Shown here one piece after another: positions 1 through 8,340 of a stretch of DNA of 64,000 nucleotides. Source of the DNA: UBA1161 sp049520395 (lineage in GTDB: Bacteria > Planctomycetota > Phycisphaerae > Tepidisphaerales > Tepidisphaeraceae). The stretch covers positions 6,483-70,482 of the forward strand of contig JBEKPV010000004.1 in assembly GCA_049520395.1 (NCBI GenBank), given 5' to 3'. A program made the translations under genes and the position numbers. Below the pieces are notes generated by a model. The model searched no databases and was not told the origin of the DNA. It worked only from the letters and a program-made list of their open reading frames with translations. Each line of letters opens with the position of its first letter. The stretch's first letter is position 1.

Positions 1-743
1 AAACCGTGGCCGCGAAGCGATTGCAGGGAACGATAATGATTCAATCCGAGAATCGCGCCGGCGTAATCGTAGGTGGAGACCTGGCTGGTGAACGCGTTGA
101 TCGCTTGGCGTTTCAGATCGGCCACCGCCGTGATATCGACGAGCCGATTGGCGGGCAGAGGGGTCCAGACCTCGTAGCCGCGGATGATCAGGCGAAGCGC
201 TACGTCGGGGGGCAATTGTGCTAAAAGCATGTTCAGGATGGAATTGGTCGCCCAATGGTCGTGGTGCTGGTCGGTCAGTGCGGGGAGATAAATATATTTT
301 GGCTGGTGTTTGCGGATGATTTTCTGAAGCGCGTCCAGAATTTCCCTAGTTTCGGATAAGTTTCCATCCGGGGCGTCGAGGAAGACGGGAGCCTGGGTGC
401 CCAGGATTTGGGCGGCGCGGATGCTTTCGGCCTTTCGGCGCTGGCAGAGCGTGTGGTCGGGATCGTAGCCGCCCCATTTTCCGTCGGTGAGGACGACCAC
501 GGCGACCGGCGCGCCGGCCAGGACGTGGCGGCGGACGGCGCCGCCGGGGCCGATGACTTCGTCGTCGGGGTGCGGCGCCAGGACTAGGACGGGCTGGGAA
601 TCGAATCGATCGATGGAGATGGAATCCGCGTCGCCGGCTCGCAGCCACGGCCACGGTCCCGGCGGCGTTTGTTCGCGCCCGATCAGGCGGCGAACCCAAC
701 GCGAAGCGCTAGAACGGCAGCGATTGATCCATCCAGTCGTCAT
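1..743 (-). CDS. PIG-L (LmbE-like) deacetylase, 3' end beyond the window
   Basis: This frame stays open from an ATG at 743 to the left edge, so the C-terminus is missing. The translation has the family's zinc-site signature APHPDDEVIG about 55 residues in, then DGKWGGYDPDH, LDAPDGNL and the second metal-ligand motif HHDHWATN. PIG-L enzymes remove N-acetyl groups from GlcNAc-type sugars or related amides; the substrate cannot be told here. The start overlaps the 3' end of the SecA-like gene by about 35 bases, which suggests translational coupling and membership of the same operon. The first 40 residues are not conserved-looking, so the true start could lie a little downstream. Confidence 0.85.
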   Translation of the reverse strand, partial: MTTGWINRCRSSASRWVRRLIGREQTPPGPWPWLRAGDADSISIDRFDSQPVLVLAPHPDDEVIGPGGAVRRHVLAGAPVAVVVLTDGKWGGYDPDHTLCQRRKAESIRAAQILGTQAPVFLDAPDGNLSETREILDALQKIIRKHQPKYIYLPALTDQHHDHWATNSILNMLLAQLPPDVALRLIIRGYEVWTPLPANRLVDITAVADLKRQAINAFTSQVSTYDYAGAILGLNHYRSLQSLRGHG

Positions 744-2646
744 TCTTGAGGACTTGCTTGCGATTGAATCGGGCGAGTTTTTCCGCCCGGGCCTGGGCGA
801 TGGCGATCAAACGTGCGGCGGTGATGGCGCGCCAGCGGAAGCGGAGATAGGGGACGTGCCGGACGAACAGATCGTCCTGGGCACAGGCGAACAACTGAGC
901 GCAACCGGGATCGCCCTGACGGGCGGCGCGGCCGTAAAGCTGTCGATCGACGCGGCCGGAGGCGTGCGGCTCGGTGGCGATGACGTGCAAGCCGCCGATT
1001 TCGGCGATTTCGCGCGCCAGTTTGATATCGGTGCCGCGTCCGGCCATGTTGGTGGCGACGGTGATTTTTCCGTGGCCGCCGGCCTCGGCGACGATGTTGG
1101 CTTCCTGCGCGGTTTGCGTGGCGTTGAGGACGCGATGGGGCCGTCCCAGGGTGGCGAGTCGGCGGCTGACTTCCTCCGACGCCAGGACGCTGCGCGTGCC
1201 GACGAGCACGGGGGCGCCGGTGTCGTTGATTTCGCAGACGCGCTGGACGACGGCTTCCCATTTTTCCAGCGCCGTGTCGAACATGCGAAGCGGCAGTTGC
1301 TGGCGGATACAGGGCTTGTTGGTGGGAATACGAACGATCGGGCGGTGATAGATCGACCAGAGTTCGCCGCGGGCTTCCCAGGCGGTGCCGGTCATCCCCG
1401 CCATGATCGGATATTGCCGGAAAAATCGCTGGAAACTCAATCGCGCGAGGTTTTCCTTGTCGGCGGTGACGGGCGCGCCTTCCTTGACTTCGATCGCCTG
1501 ATGCAGGCCGTGGCGCCAGGAGCGGTCGGCCATGACGCGGCCGGTGAATTCGTCGATGATCTGCACTTTTCCATCGGCGGCGACGAGATATTGTTCGTCG
1601 CGCACGAAGCAATAGCGCGCGGTGAGGGATTGAGTAACCAGTTCCTCGCGGCGGCGCTGACCTTTCCAGAAGCCGCTGTCGTCGCGGGCCAGTTCGTCGA
1701 GATGGGCCTGGCCGCGCGGGGTTAAATCGACGGAGCGAACCGTCCAGTCGATCGTGAAATCCTGCTTGAGGACCAGTTGCGCCGCCAGCGCGTCGGCGCG
1801 CTGATACAGCTGGGCGTTGCCCTCGGCTTGCGGGGAACTGGAAATAATCAGGGGGGTGACCCCTTCGTCGATGAGCAGACTGTCGGCTTCGTCGACGAGC
1901 ACGCGCCAGAGCCCGGGGACGAGCAAGCGGCCCTGCTGCGCGGAGACGCCGAGCATTCCCACGGCCGTCTGCACGGCGGTGCGCAAATCGCCCAGGGCGA
2001 TCTGATCGCGGAGGAAATCGGCGACCAGTTCCTTGCTGGTGACGTAGACCACGTTGCGGCGGTAATGATCGTGCCGCTCGTGCGACGGGGAATCGTGGAC
2101 GACGTGCCCGACTTTCAGGCCGAGCATTTCGTAAATCGGACTCATTTCCTCGGCGTCGCGTTGGACGAGGTAATCGTTGACGGTGATGACGTGGACGGGG
2201 CGGCCGTTCCAGCCCCAGATGCTCGCTGCCATGGCGGCGGTGAGGGTTTTGCCTTCGCCGGTCGCCATTTCGATGATGACGCCCTGGCACATGCCCAGGG
2301 CGCCGGCGATTTGGACGAGGAAGGGGCGGAGTCCGAGCGATCGGACGACGGCTTCGCGGGCGACGGCCATGGCGCGGTCCATCTTGGCGCCTTCGAGGCG
2401 GCCGAGACGCGCGATATCGCGCGATTCCTGAATCGCTTCGTGAAAATGGTGGGAACTGAGCTGTTGGATCTCTTTTTCCAGGGCGTCGATTCGATGCGCC
2501 TGCGCCATCAATTTGGGCAGAACCCGCCGTTTGTTTTTGAACCAGCCGACGATGTTATGGCAGGCGAGGTCCAGATTTTTGAGATTGGGGGCTTTGACGC
2601 GGCGTGCGTCGAAGACGGACCAGAGATCAGGCAGTGCGGAGGACAT
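709..2646 (-). CDS. SecA-like translocase ATPase, shortened form
   Basis: 645 residues against about 850-900 for housekeeping SecA. Visible parts in order: Walker A GEGKT (about 130-134), VNDYL, DEAD-box VLVDEADSLLIDE (about 250), the preprotein-crosslinking region with TGRVMADRSWRHGLHQ, then AGMTGTAWE, the second nucleotide-binding domain with ATNMAGRGTDIKL, and GRAARQGDPG. It stops at FNRKQVLKNDDWMDQ, which resembles the RNF..RK..L.YDDV segment of the long scaffold helix in SecA, so most of the helical wing, scaffold and the C-terminal zinc tail are absent. It sits 7 bases after the M50-HlyD gene. Inference: a dedicated motor for the adjacent membrane adaptors rather than the general SecA. 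Confidence 0.9.
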   Translation of the reverse strand: MSSALPDLWSVFDARRVKAPNLKNLDLACHNIVGWFKNKRRVLPKLMAQAHRIDALEKEIQQLSSHHFHEAIQESRDIARLGRLEGAKMDRAMAVAREAVVRSLGLRPFLVQIAGALGMCQGVIIEMATGEGKTLTAAMAASIWGWNGRPVHVITVNDYLVQRDAEEMSPIYEMLGLKVGHVVHDSPSHERHDHYRRNVVYVTSKELVADFLRDQIALGDLRTAVQTAVGMLGVSAQQGRLLVPGLWRVLVDEADSLLIDEGVTPLIISSSPQAEGNAQLYQRADALAAQLVLKQDFTIDWTVRSVDLTPRGQAHLDELARDDSGFWKGQRRREELVTQSLTARYCFVRDEQYLVAADGKVQIIDEFTGRVMADRSWRHGLHQAIEVKEGAPVTADKENLARLSFQRFFRQYPIMAGMTGTAWEARGELWSIYHRPIVRIPTNKPCIRQQLPLRMFDTALEKWEAVVQRVCEINDTGAPVLVGTRSVLASEEVSRRLATLGRPHRVLNATQTAQEANIVAEAGGHGKITVATNMAGRGTDIKLAREIAEIGGLHVIATEPHASGRVDRQLYGRAARQGDPGCAQLFACAQDDLFVRHVPYLRFRWRAITAARLIAIAQARAEKLARFNRKQVLKNDDWMDQSLPF

Positions 2647-2653
2647 GATTTGT

Positions 2654-4861
2654 TCAGAGCCATTTACCGGTGTCGTTCACGGCGATCAATTGCAGTGCGC
2701 GGCGCCACCACTGCCAGATGAGCGGTTTGCGGTCGAGGGTGAGGCGCACATAGGCGCGCTGGCCGGCGCAAATGCGTTCGCCGACGTTGTCGAGTTTGAC
2801 GAGGGCTTCGAATTGCGGCGTGGTGGAGCGGATGCCGTTGGGGTCGCGAGGATCGACGAGGATTTCGCCGCCGCCGAGTTGGCCGAGGGCGGGGTGCGCC
2901 AGTTCGGTGACGGCGGCGGGGTAGACCGTCACATCGGTGCCGGGGAGGTTTTGTTCGATTGATCCCGAGAGGCGGATTTCCGCCTTTACGCCGCTGACTT
3001 GTTTGACCAATTCACCGTCTTTTTGCTCGATGTCGCCCTTGACGATCAGTTTGTCGAGGACGGCGACGCTGCCGATTTCGGTTCCGCGCGCCAGGTAAGT
3101 GCCGATGACATCATCCAGTTTGGGAGCGACTAAGCGGCCGGAGAAGGGCGCTTTGATCTGCAAGGCGGCGTTTTTCTGCATGGCGTCGTCCAGGCGGCTT
3201 TGCCAGGCGGCCAATTCGGCCTGGGCCTTGATCAGCGCGTTCTGGTCGGTGGCCTGTGCCAAACGGATCAGGGCGTTGCTCTCGTCAATTTTGGATTGGC
3301 ACCACTGGATATCGTGATCGACTTCGGGGTTGGCGAGTTGGGCGATGACCTCGCCGGATTGAACGAGTTGTCCGTCGTGGGCGTTAACGGAGACGAGGCG
3401 TCCTTCCATGCCGGTTTTGAGGTCGCCGCTGATAATGCGTCCGGAGGCGTCGGAGGGATCATCCGGCTGGACGACGCCGGCGAAATCGACGTGGACGGGA
3501 AACTTGATCAGCCCGATCACAATGACGATCGCCGCCAGAACCGTGCCGCAGAAGGCGAAGGCGCGGCCGCGTTTGCGATGGAGTTCCTGATCGATCAGGA
3601 GATAGCGACCCAGACGGACGACGGGGACGACCAGCCAGGTGATGAGGCCGCCGAGGCCCATGAGGACGCCGAGTACGGGGACTTTATAGATGACCAGCAG
3701 GACGATCACGAACCCGATGAAGACGCGATAAATGCTGCTGGCGATGGCGTAGGTGAGCAGCCAGGCGCGCTGGCCGACCGATGGCAGTGGTTGCTGCAGC
3801 TTGAGGCGGAAGACGTGGCGTTTGATCAAGCCGGTGGCGTATTCGGTGCTTTTCTGCCGAAGGTTGGGAATCTCAAGCAGGTCGGACAGGATGTAGTAAC
3901 CGTCATACCGAAGCAGCGGATTGGCGTTGAAAATGAGGGTGGAAACGCTGGCGATGAACATGGCGTTATACGCCAGTTGGCTGATCAGCGGGTCGGTTTG
4001 CGGATTGGTAAAGTGCCAGATGAAGGCGCATATGGCGGCGATGAAAAGCTCGACGATCATCCCCGCGGAGCCGACGAAAATGCGCTGCCACTTGCTGGGA
4101 AAGGCCCAGGCGGTGGAGGCGTCGACGTAAGGCGTGGGGACGAGCACCAGCAGCATGATGCCCAGTTCGTGACATTCTCCGCCAAAGCGCCGGCATGAGG
4201 CGGCGTGGCCCCATTCGTGGCAGAACTTGATCGCCACGAAGACGGCATAGAGATAGAAGAGATTTTCCCAATTGTGCTGCATGTCCAGAGCGTGCGCGGT
4301 GGCGGTTTGGAGATCGTGCCACTGCGGCAGGATTGTCGCCAGGGCGGCGATCATGACCACGATCCAGATCGCCGCGCCCAGCTTGCTGAAGAGCACTTTG
4401 GTGACAGGCATCCAACGGCGTAAAAATCGGTCCGGGTCCCAGATCGGAATGCGCGGGAAGAGGACATTCATCAGGCGATTCTGCATCTGCCGCTGCACCA
4501 TCTGTTTGTGGCGGCGAAGCAGAACCGTGGCGTCGGGGGTGATGTCGGTCGCCAGCAGATTCGCGGAATAGAGCTGGGAAAGAATTTGGATGACTTCAGG
4601 CTGGGTGGGGGCGTCGTCGGCGAGTTGGCCGCCGACGAGTTCCCAGGCTTCGGAGACGGTTCGGCGTCCGTCGAGGAGTCCGACGAAGCGGTAAGCCGCG
4701 TCGCTGAGACGATGGAACTGATTCCCCGCCAGATCGCGCACGACATACCAGCGTTCGCCGCGGAAGAATTGGCGGGAGATCTGCGCGCCCGAGCGCAGCC
4801 GCGGCCGCAATTCCGCGACGCGGTACCAGGACTCGGAAAATGTCGGGCGGAGTTGAAGCAT
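2654..4861 (-). CDS. PqqD-like/M50 zinc metallopeptidase/HlyD fusion membrane protein
   Basis: 735 residues. Residues about 30-110 look like a PqqD/RRE-type peptide-binding fold (FFRGERWYVVRDLAGNQFHRL...). A membrane-embedded site-2-protease-like core follows, with HEWGH at 215-219 and the second motif NPLLRYDGYY at about 314-323, flanked by several hydrophobic segments up to about residue 460. The C-terminal third (about 465-700) is a HlyD/RND-adaptor barrel-sandwich with a coiled-coil hairpin. The overall plan resembles YydH-like putative peptide zinc metalloproteases of peptide export loci. Inference: it binds, cleaves or guides an exported peptide or protein. The neighbours in the operon are the SecA-like ATPase and two more HlyD proteins. 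The substrate is not evident in the window. Confidence 0.85.
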   Translation of the reverse strand: MLQLRPTFSESWYRVAELRPRLRSGAQISRQFFRGERWYVVRDLAGNQFHRLSDAAYRFVGLLDGRRTVSEAWELVGGQLADDAPTQPEVIQILSQLYSANLLATDITPDATVLLRRHKQMVQRQMQNRLMNVLFPRIPIWDPDRFLRRWMPVTKVLFSKLGAAIWIVVMIAALATILPQWHDLQTATAHALDMQHNWENLFYLYAVFVAIKFCHEWGHAASCRRFGGECHELGIMLLVLVPTPYVDASTAWAFPSKWQRIFVGSAGMIVELFIAAICAFIWHFTNPQTDPLISQLAYNAMFIASVSTLIFNANPLLRYDGYYILSDLLEIPNLRQKSTEYATGLIKRHVFRLKLQQPLPSVGQRAWLLTYAIASSIYRVFIGFVIVLLVIYKVPVLGVLMGLGGLITWLVVPVVRLGRYLLIDQELHRKRGRAFAFCGTVLAAIVIVIGLIKFPVHVDFAGVVQPDDPSDASGRIISGDLKTGMEGRLVSVNAHDGQLVQSGEVIAQLANPEVDHDIQWCQSKIDESNALIRLAQATDQNALIKAQAELAAWQSRLDDAMQKNAALQIKAPFSGRLVAPKLDDVIGTYLARGTEIGSVAVLDKLIVKGDIEQKDGELVKQVSGVKAEIRLSGSIEQNLPGTDVTVYPAAVTELAHPALGQLGGGEILVDPRDPNGIRSTTPQFEALVKLDNVGERICAGQRAYVRLTLDRKPLIWQWWRRALQLIAVNDTGKWL

Positions 4862-4872
4862 GGTTCTTAAGA

Positions 4873-4945
4873 AGTTGCTAGTTGCCAGTTGCTAGTTGCT
4901 AGTTGTTGGTTAAAAAAGACGCTCGCTTCCGAGAACTAGCAACTC
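4873..4945. repeat. Intergenic heptamer repeat array (AGTTGCT units) with inverted partner
   Basis: Five or so copies of a 7-bp unit, AGTTGCT with one-base variants, run from about 4873 to 4908, and the sequence AACTAGCAACTC at 4934-4945 is complementary to the array, so a snap-back hairpin is possible. It lies between the 5' end of the M50 fusion gene and the 3' end of the GAF-HlyD gene. One of four period-7 arrays in the window (also 40178, 48092, 59538). Confidence 0.75.
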
Positions 4946-6745
4946 TTTCCCGTTCACATCCACAATTTCAGTCGGACGTAATCCATGAGTCGGTGCGTCC
5001 AGATCCAGACCAGGCGGCGTTTGCCGATATCGACGCGGGCTTCGCCGGCCATGCCGGGGCGCCAGGCGTCGGAGGATTGATCCAGATGAGCGTAGACGGT
5101 GAAGATGTTTTCGCCCTCTTTGGCGGACGGAAAGATTGGCCCGCAATCCGCTGGTGGCGGCGACGGTGAAAAGTTCATCGCCCTGTTTTTTGGGGGCCAG
5201 AACCTGATCGGTGAGATCGCCGCTCATGACGACGCCGTCAAAGGGGGCTTTGACCTGGGCTTTGTCGATTTGATATTGATAAAGCCGCGAGTCGGCGAGG
5301 GCGGCGTTTTCCTCCGCCAGCGCGATCGCCGCGTCGGCCTGTTTTTCCGGATTGGCGATGTCCTTGGTGTATTCGGCTTTATTCTTGGCGGCCTCGGCGT
5401 TGGAGCTGGCGAGCTTTAATTGGATGTCGGAGACGTCCATGGTCAGCAAGACCTGACCCTGGACGATGGAATCGCCGGGCTTGACCAGGACGGATTTGAT
5501 GTAGCCGTCGATGGGGGCGTCGAGCTTTCGTTTATCGAGCGATTCGAACTGGAACGGCGCGCCGACGTGATACATCGGCTTGAAAAGGCAGATGAAGATG
5601 ATGGCCGCGGGAATGAACACGATCAGCAATTTGGCGATCATGTGCTCGGGGCCGATGGCTTTCTTGCCGAGTTCGCGGATGCTAAGCCCGGTTTTGGTGA
5701 TGAGCCAGCGATCGTTCTGGTACCGGTCGTATAATTGCGGCGCCAGCAGATCGACCGCGACGGATAACCCGGTGGAGGCCTGGGGCGAAAGTTTGTGGCC
5801 CGGAGGAAATTCCAGGACGATGGCGCCGACGATATCGGCGCGGCGGCGCAGCGGGAGGGTGAGAACCGTGTTTCCGCCTTCGATGCGCGAGAGATTTTGA
5901 GCCGACCGGCTGACGTTGCCGCTGCCGGCGCCGTCGGGGTCGTAGAGGACGGTTTCTTCCTGATCGATGCTTTCTTCCATGACGGTTTCGATCTGTTTGA
6001 TCAGGTCTTGTTTTTTGTCGAATTGTTCGGTGTGGGAGAGGGCTTTGACGCGGACGGTTCGGCCTTTGATCCAGCCGAGCGCGACGCGGCCGGCGCCGGT
6101 GCGGGTCGCCAGTTCGTTGCAAAGATTCATGGCGGCGGATTCAAATCCCTCGGCGGTGGCAACGGCGGTGGCGAGCTGCAAGACGTGCTGATGCGAATGG
6201 GCGACGATCTGCGACTGCTCGCTCTGGCGGCGCAGGGTGTATAAATCGAAATAGCCGGCGACCAGTTGCATCGACATCAGGCGCTGATGAGCCCGCTCCA
6301 GATTGCGGCAGCGGGTGATCACGGCGCTGGCGGCAATCACATCGCCCTCGGCGCGGAGCAGCGTCACCAGGCAGTACTGGGCCTCGGAGGAGACGTCGCC
6401 GCCTTGCACTTCGATGGCGCCGTCTTTTTGCTGCTCGATGCAGGGTTTAAGAATGTCCTGAAACGCGGAGATGGCGGCGGCGCGCGTTTCGGCGGTGCTG
6501 TTGTCGGGACGAACGTGGGCGATGTTGCGAAGGGAAAATCCCTGCTCGGATTTTTCGACGATGAAGCCGGCGGCTTCGGTGCCGGCGACGACAACCGCCT
6601 GGGCGGTCAGGAGATCGTTGATGAACTGCGGCAGATTCGCCGAGGCCGTCAGCAGGCGCTGAACCAGCTTGGAACGGCCGGTGCCCCGCTGCTGCAACTG
6701 TTCGTCGTTCTGATTTTCCTGCGGTTCGACGATTCCTGAAGACAC
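4910..6745 (-). CDS. GAF domain/membrane/HlyD adaptor protein, disrupted near its 3' end
   Basis: Residues about 190-340 form a GAF-like sensor domain, about 370-388 a membrane segment, and about 398-530 a HlyD barrel-sandwich (KLDAPIDGYIKSVLVKPGDSI). After FTVAATSGLRANLSV the open frame turns into arginine-rich out-of-frame sequence. The expected family C-terminus (KEGENIFTVYAHLDQ, WRPGMAGEARVDIGKRR, WIWTHRLMDYVRLKLW) is present in another frame down to 4954. The usual beta-barrel strands between these two parts are missing, so the lesion is an out-of-frame deletion rather than a single-base slip. GTG start preceded by AGGTGA. Second gene of the export operon, 36 bases after the HlyD gene. 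Confidence 0.75.
   Translation of the reverse strand: MSSGIVEPQENQNDEQLQQRGTGRSKLVQRLLTASANLPQFINDLLTAQAVVVAGTEAAGFIVEKSEQGFSLRNIAHVRPDNSTAETRAAAISAFQDILKPCIEQQKDGAIEVQGGDVSSEAQYCLVTLLRAEGDVIAASAVITRCRNLERAHQRLMSMQLVAGYFDLYTLRRQSEQSQIVAHSHQHVLQLATAVATAEGFESAAMNLCNELATRTGAGRVALGWIKGRTVRVKALSHTEQFDKKQDLIKQIETVMEESIDQEETVLYDPDGAGSGNVSRSAQNLSRIEGGNTVLTLPLRRRADIVGAIVLEFPPGHKLSPQASTGLSVAVDLLAPQLYDRYQNDRWLITKTGLSIRELGKKAIGPEHMIAKLLIVFIPAAIIFICLFKPMYHVGAPFQFESLDKRKLDAPIDGYIKSVLVKPGDSIVQGQVLLTMDVSDIQLKLASSNAEAAKNKAEYTKDIANPEKQADAAIALAEENAALADSRLYQYQIDKAQVKAPFDGVVMSGDLTDQVLAPKKQGDELFTVAATSGLRANLSVRQRGRKHLHRLRSSGSILRRLAPRHGRRSPRRYRQTPPGLDLDAPTHGLRPTEIVDVNGKELLVLGSERLF
4954..5140 (-). pseudogene. Displaced C-terminal part of the GAF-HlyD gene
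   Basis: In the frame shifted relative to the upstream part, this stretch encodes the conserved end of planctomycete HlyD-type adaptors, including WRPGMAGEARVDIGKRR and WIWTHRLMDYVRLKLWM, and then stops at 4954. It shows that the gene was once longer and in one frame, or that bases were lost in assembly close to 5120-5145. Confidence 0.7.
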
Positions 6746-6781
6746 GGTTCACCTGCTAATAAATGCCCAGCGATCACCCGA

Positions 6782-7639
6782 TTACGGAAGACGGACGTTC
6801 ACCTGCAATCCGGCGGGCTTGTTTTCCTCGTTTTCCAATTCCAGGCGAACGGTCTGCTGATCGACCGTCGCATCCACCACGGGATCGAAATAAATGACGG
6901 TTCCGGTGATCCAGTTATCCGGATCGCTCACATACGCGACCGAAAGCTTGTCGCCGAGTTTCAGTTTCTGCGTTTGCTCCATGGTCAGGTGCATGTCCAC
7001 CCAGAGCGGCTTGATTTTGACGACCGTCAAGGCGCCGTCCGGCTGATTGGGATCGACGACTTCGCCGGAGTGAAGACTGACCTTCTCGACGATTCCGTCG
7101 ACGGGACTGAGCAATTTCATTTTGTCGACTTTAAGCTGTTGTTTGTCGAGTTCGGCCAATTTTTCGTCGTGAAGTTCCTTGGCCATTTGAATTTCAATGA
7201 CGGCTTCGTCGTAATCGAGCTTGGCTTCCTCGACTTCCTCGAGATTCGCCGCCCCGCCGGTCTGGTAGGCCTTTTGTTTGTTTTGCCACTGGCGACGCTT
7301 GGATTCGGCGTCGACCTTGGCGGCGTCGATCTTGCTGGTCGATTCCGCATCGATTTTCAGGGCTTTTAGATCCATTTCGTCCAGGTCGCTGTCTTCCTGG
7401 GCGAGGACTTGGCCGACGGTGACGACGTCGCCGGGCTTGACCAGCACATCCTTGAGCACGCCGACATCCATGAAGGAGAGATTGTGCTTTGAAGAGGGGG
7501 TGCTGAGGCCCTGAACGACGGTCGGGGTGGCGGCGGCCGTGGAATCCGGCGCGACGGCCGGCTCATCGGCGACGGCAGACCGAAGGAGACAAACGCTCGA
7601 CGCCACCAGGACGCTGTGGATCCATTTGCTGCGTTTCAT
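6782..7639 (-). CDS. HlyD/RND-type periplasmic adaptor with signal peptide
   Basis: The start at 7639 gives MKRSKWIHSVLVASSVCLL followed by an Ala-rich cleavage region, a good Sec signal peptide; an open frame continues upstream but without signal-like sequence. The mature part has the split lipoyl/barrel-sandwich domain (MDVGVLKDVLVKPGDVVTVGQ... and LLSPVDGIVEKVSLHSGEVV), a long charged coiled-coil hairpin between them, and a beta-barrel tail ending VRLELENEENKPAGLQVNVRLP. First gene of the minus-strand export operon, so it probably bridges the inner-membrane components to the outer layer. No outer-membrane TolC-like gene is visible in the window. Confidence 0.85.
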   Translation of the reverse strand: MKRSKWIHSVLVASSVCLLRSAVADEPAVAPDSTAAATPTVVQGLSTPSSKHNLSFMDVGVLKDVLVKPGDVVTVGQVLAQEDSDLDEMDLKALKIDAESTSKIDAAKVDAESKRRQWQNKQKAYQTGGAANLEEVEEAKLDYDEAVIEIQMAKELHDEKLAELDKQQLKVDKMKLLSPVDGIVEKVSLHSGEVVDPNQPDGALTVVKIKPLWVDMHLTMEQTQKLKLGDKLSVAYVSDPDNWITGTVIYFDPVVDATVDQQTVRLELENEENKPAGLQVNVRLP

Positions 7640-7902
7640 GATTAAAGACTTCCTCACCGCGTCAAGAAAGCTGAACCGCGCCCTCCCCAAGGGGCTGGGC
7701 TGGCGAGCATAAGCGCCGCCAAACAACCTGTCCACGACAAAATTGCGATCCTACCCAGCTTAAATAGCGCTTGGTCGAATCAGCCCGGGGCCTTCGCAGA
7801 CCCCAATTATTATCGGCAATTTCGATTGCGGTCCATTTGGGAATCATTCGTAAACCCATAATGTCTGGTTAGTTATATCGTATCTGTCGATCCTGACGGA
7901 AG

Positions 7903-8283
7903 TTATCGGTAGCCCAGTTGCTCCAGATCCTCTTCCTTCAATCCGAAAAGGTGGCCAATTTCATGCAAGACGGTGATGCGCACCTGGCGGATGAGGTCGG
8001 GCTCGGAATTGCAGACGGATTCGATTGGTTTTTGGAAGATATAGATGACGTCGGGGAGGACGCCGGAATCTTCCACATGGCGAGCGGTCAGCGGCCGGCC
8101 GTGGTAGAGGCCGAGCAGGGTCGATCCCGGCCCGACGCCGGCGGTCTGAAGCTGTTTGGCGGAGGGATAATCCATCACCTCGACCGGAACTTCCTCGAGG
8201 AATGAGGCGAATTGCGGCGGTAACTCGGCCAGCGCCCGCTCCACGAGCTTGGAGAATTGCGCTTTGCTCACCGAGCAGGGCAC
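7903..8283 (-). CDS. Zincin-like metallopeptidase family protein (PF06262 type)
   Basis: 126 residues, the usual size of this small family. The zinc-site motif HEIGHLFGL lies near the C-terminus, preceded by IRQVRITVL, and the middle has the typical LLGLYHGRPLTAR and VIYIFQKPIE segments. GTG start; a second GTG four codons on is possible. It is a single gene divergent from sppA (the two starts are 57 bases apart). Cellular role of the family is poorly known; the metallopeptidase fold is clear. Confidence 0.85.
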   Translation of the reverse strand: MPCSVSKAQFSKLVERALAELPPQFASFLEEVPVEVMDYPSAKQLQTAGVGPGSTLLGLYHGRPLTARHVEDSGVLPDVIYIFQKPIESVCNSEPDLIRQVRITVLHEIGHLFGLKEEDLEQLGYR

Positions 8284-8340
8284 GGCTAAAATCTCCCGAC
8301 AACGGCAAACATTGTAACACCCTTGGAAAAAGAGGAATTC

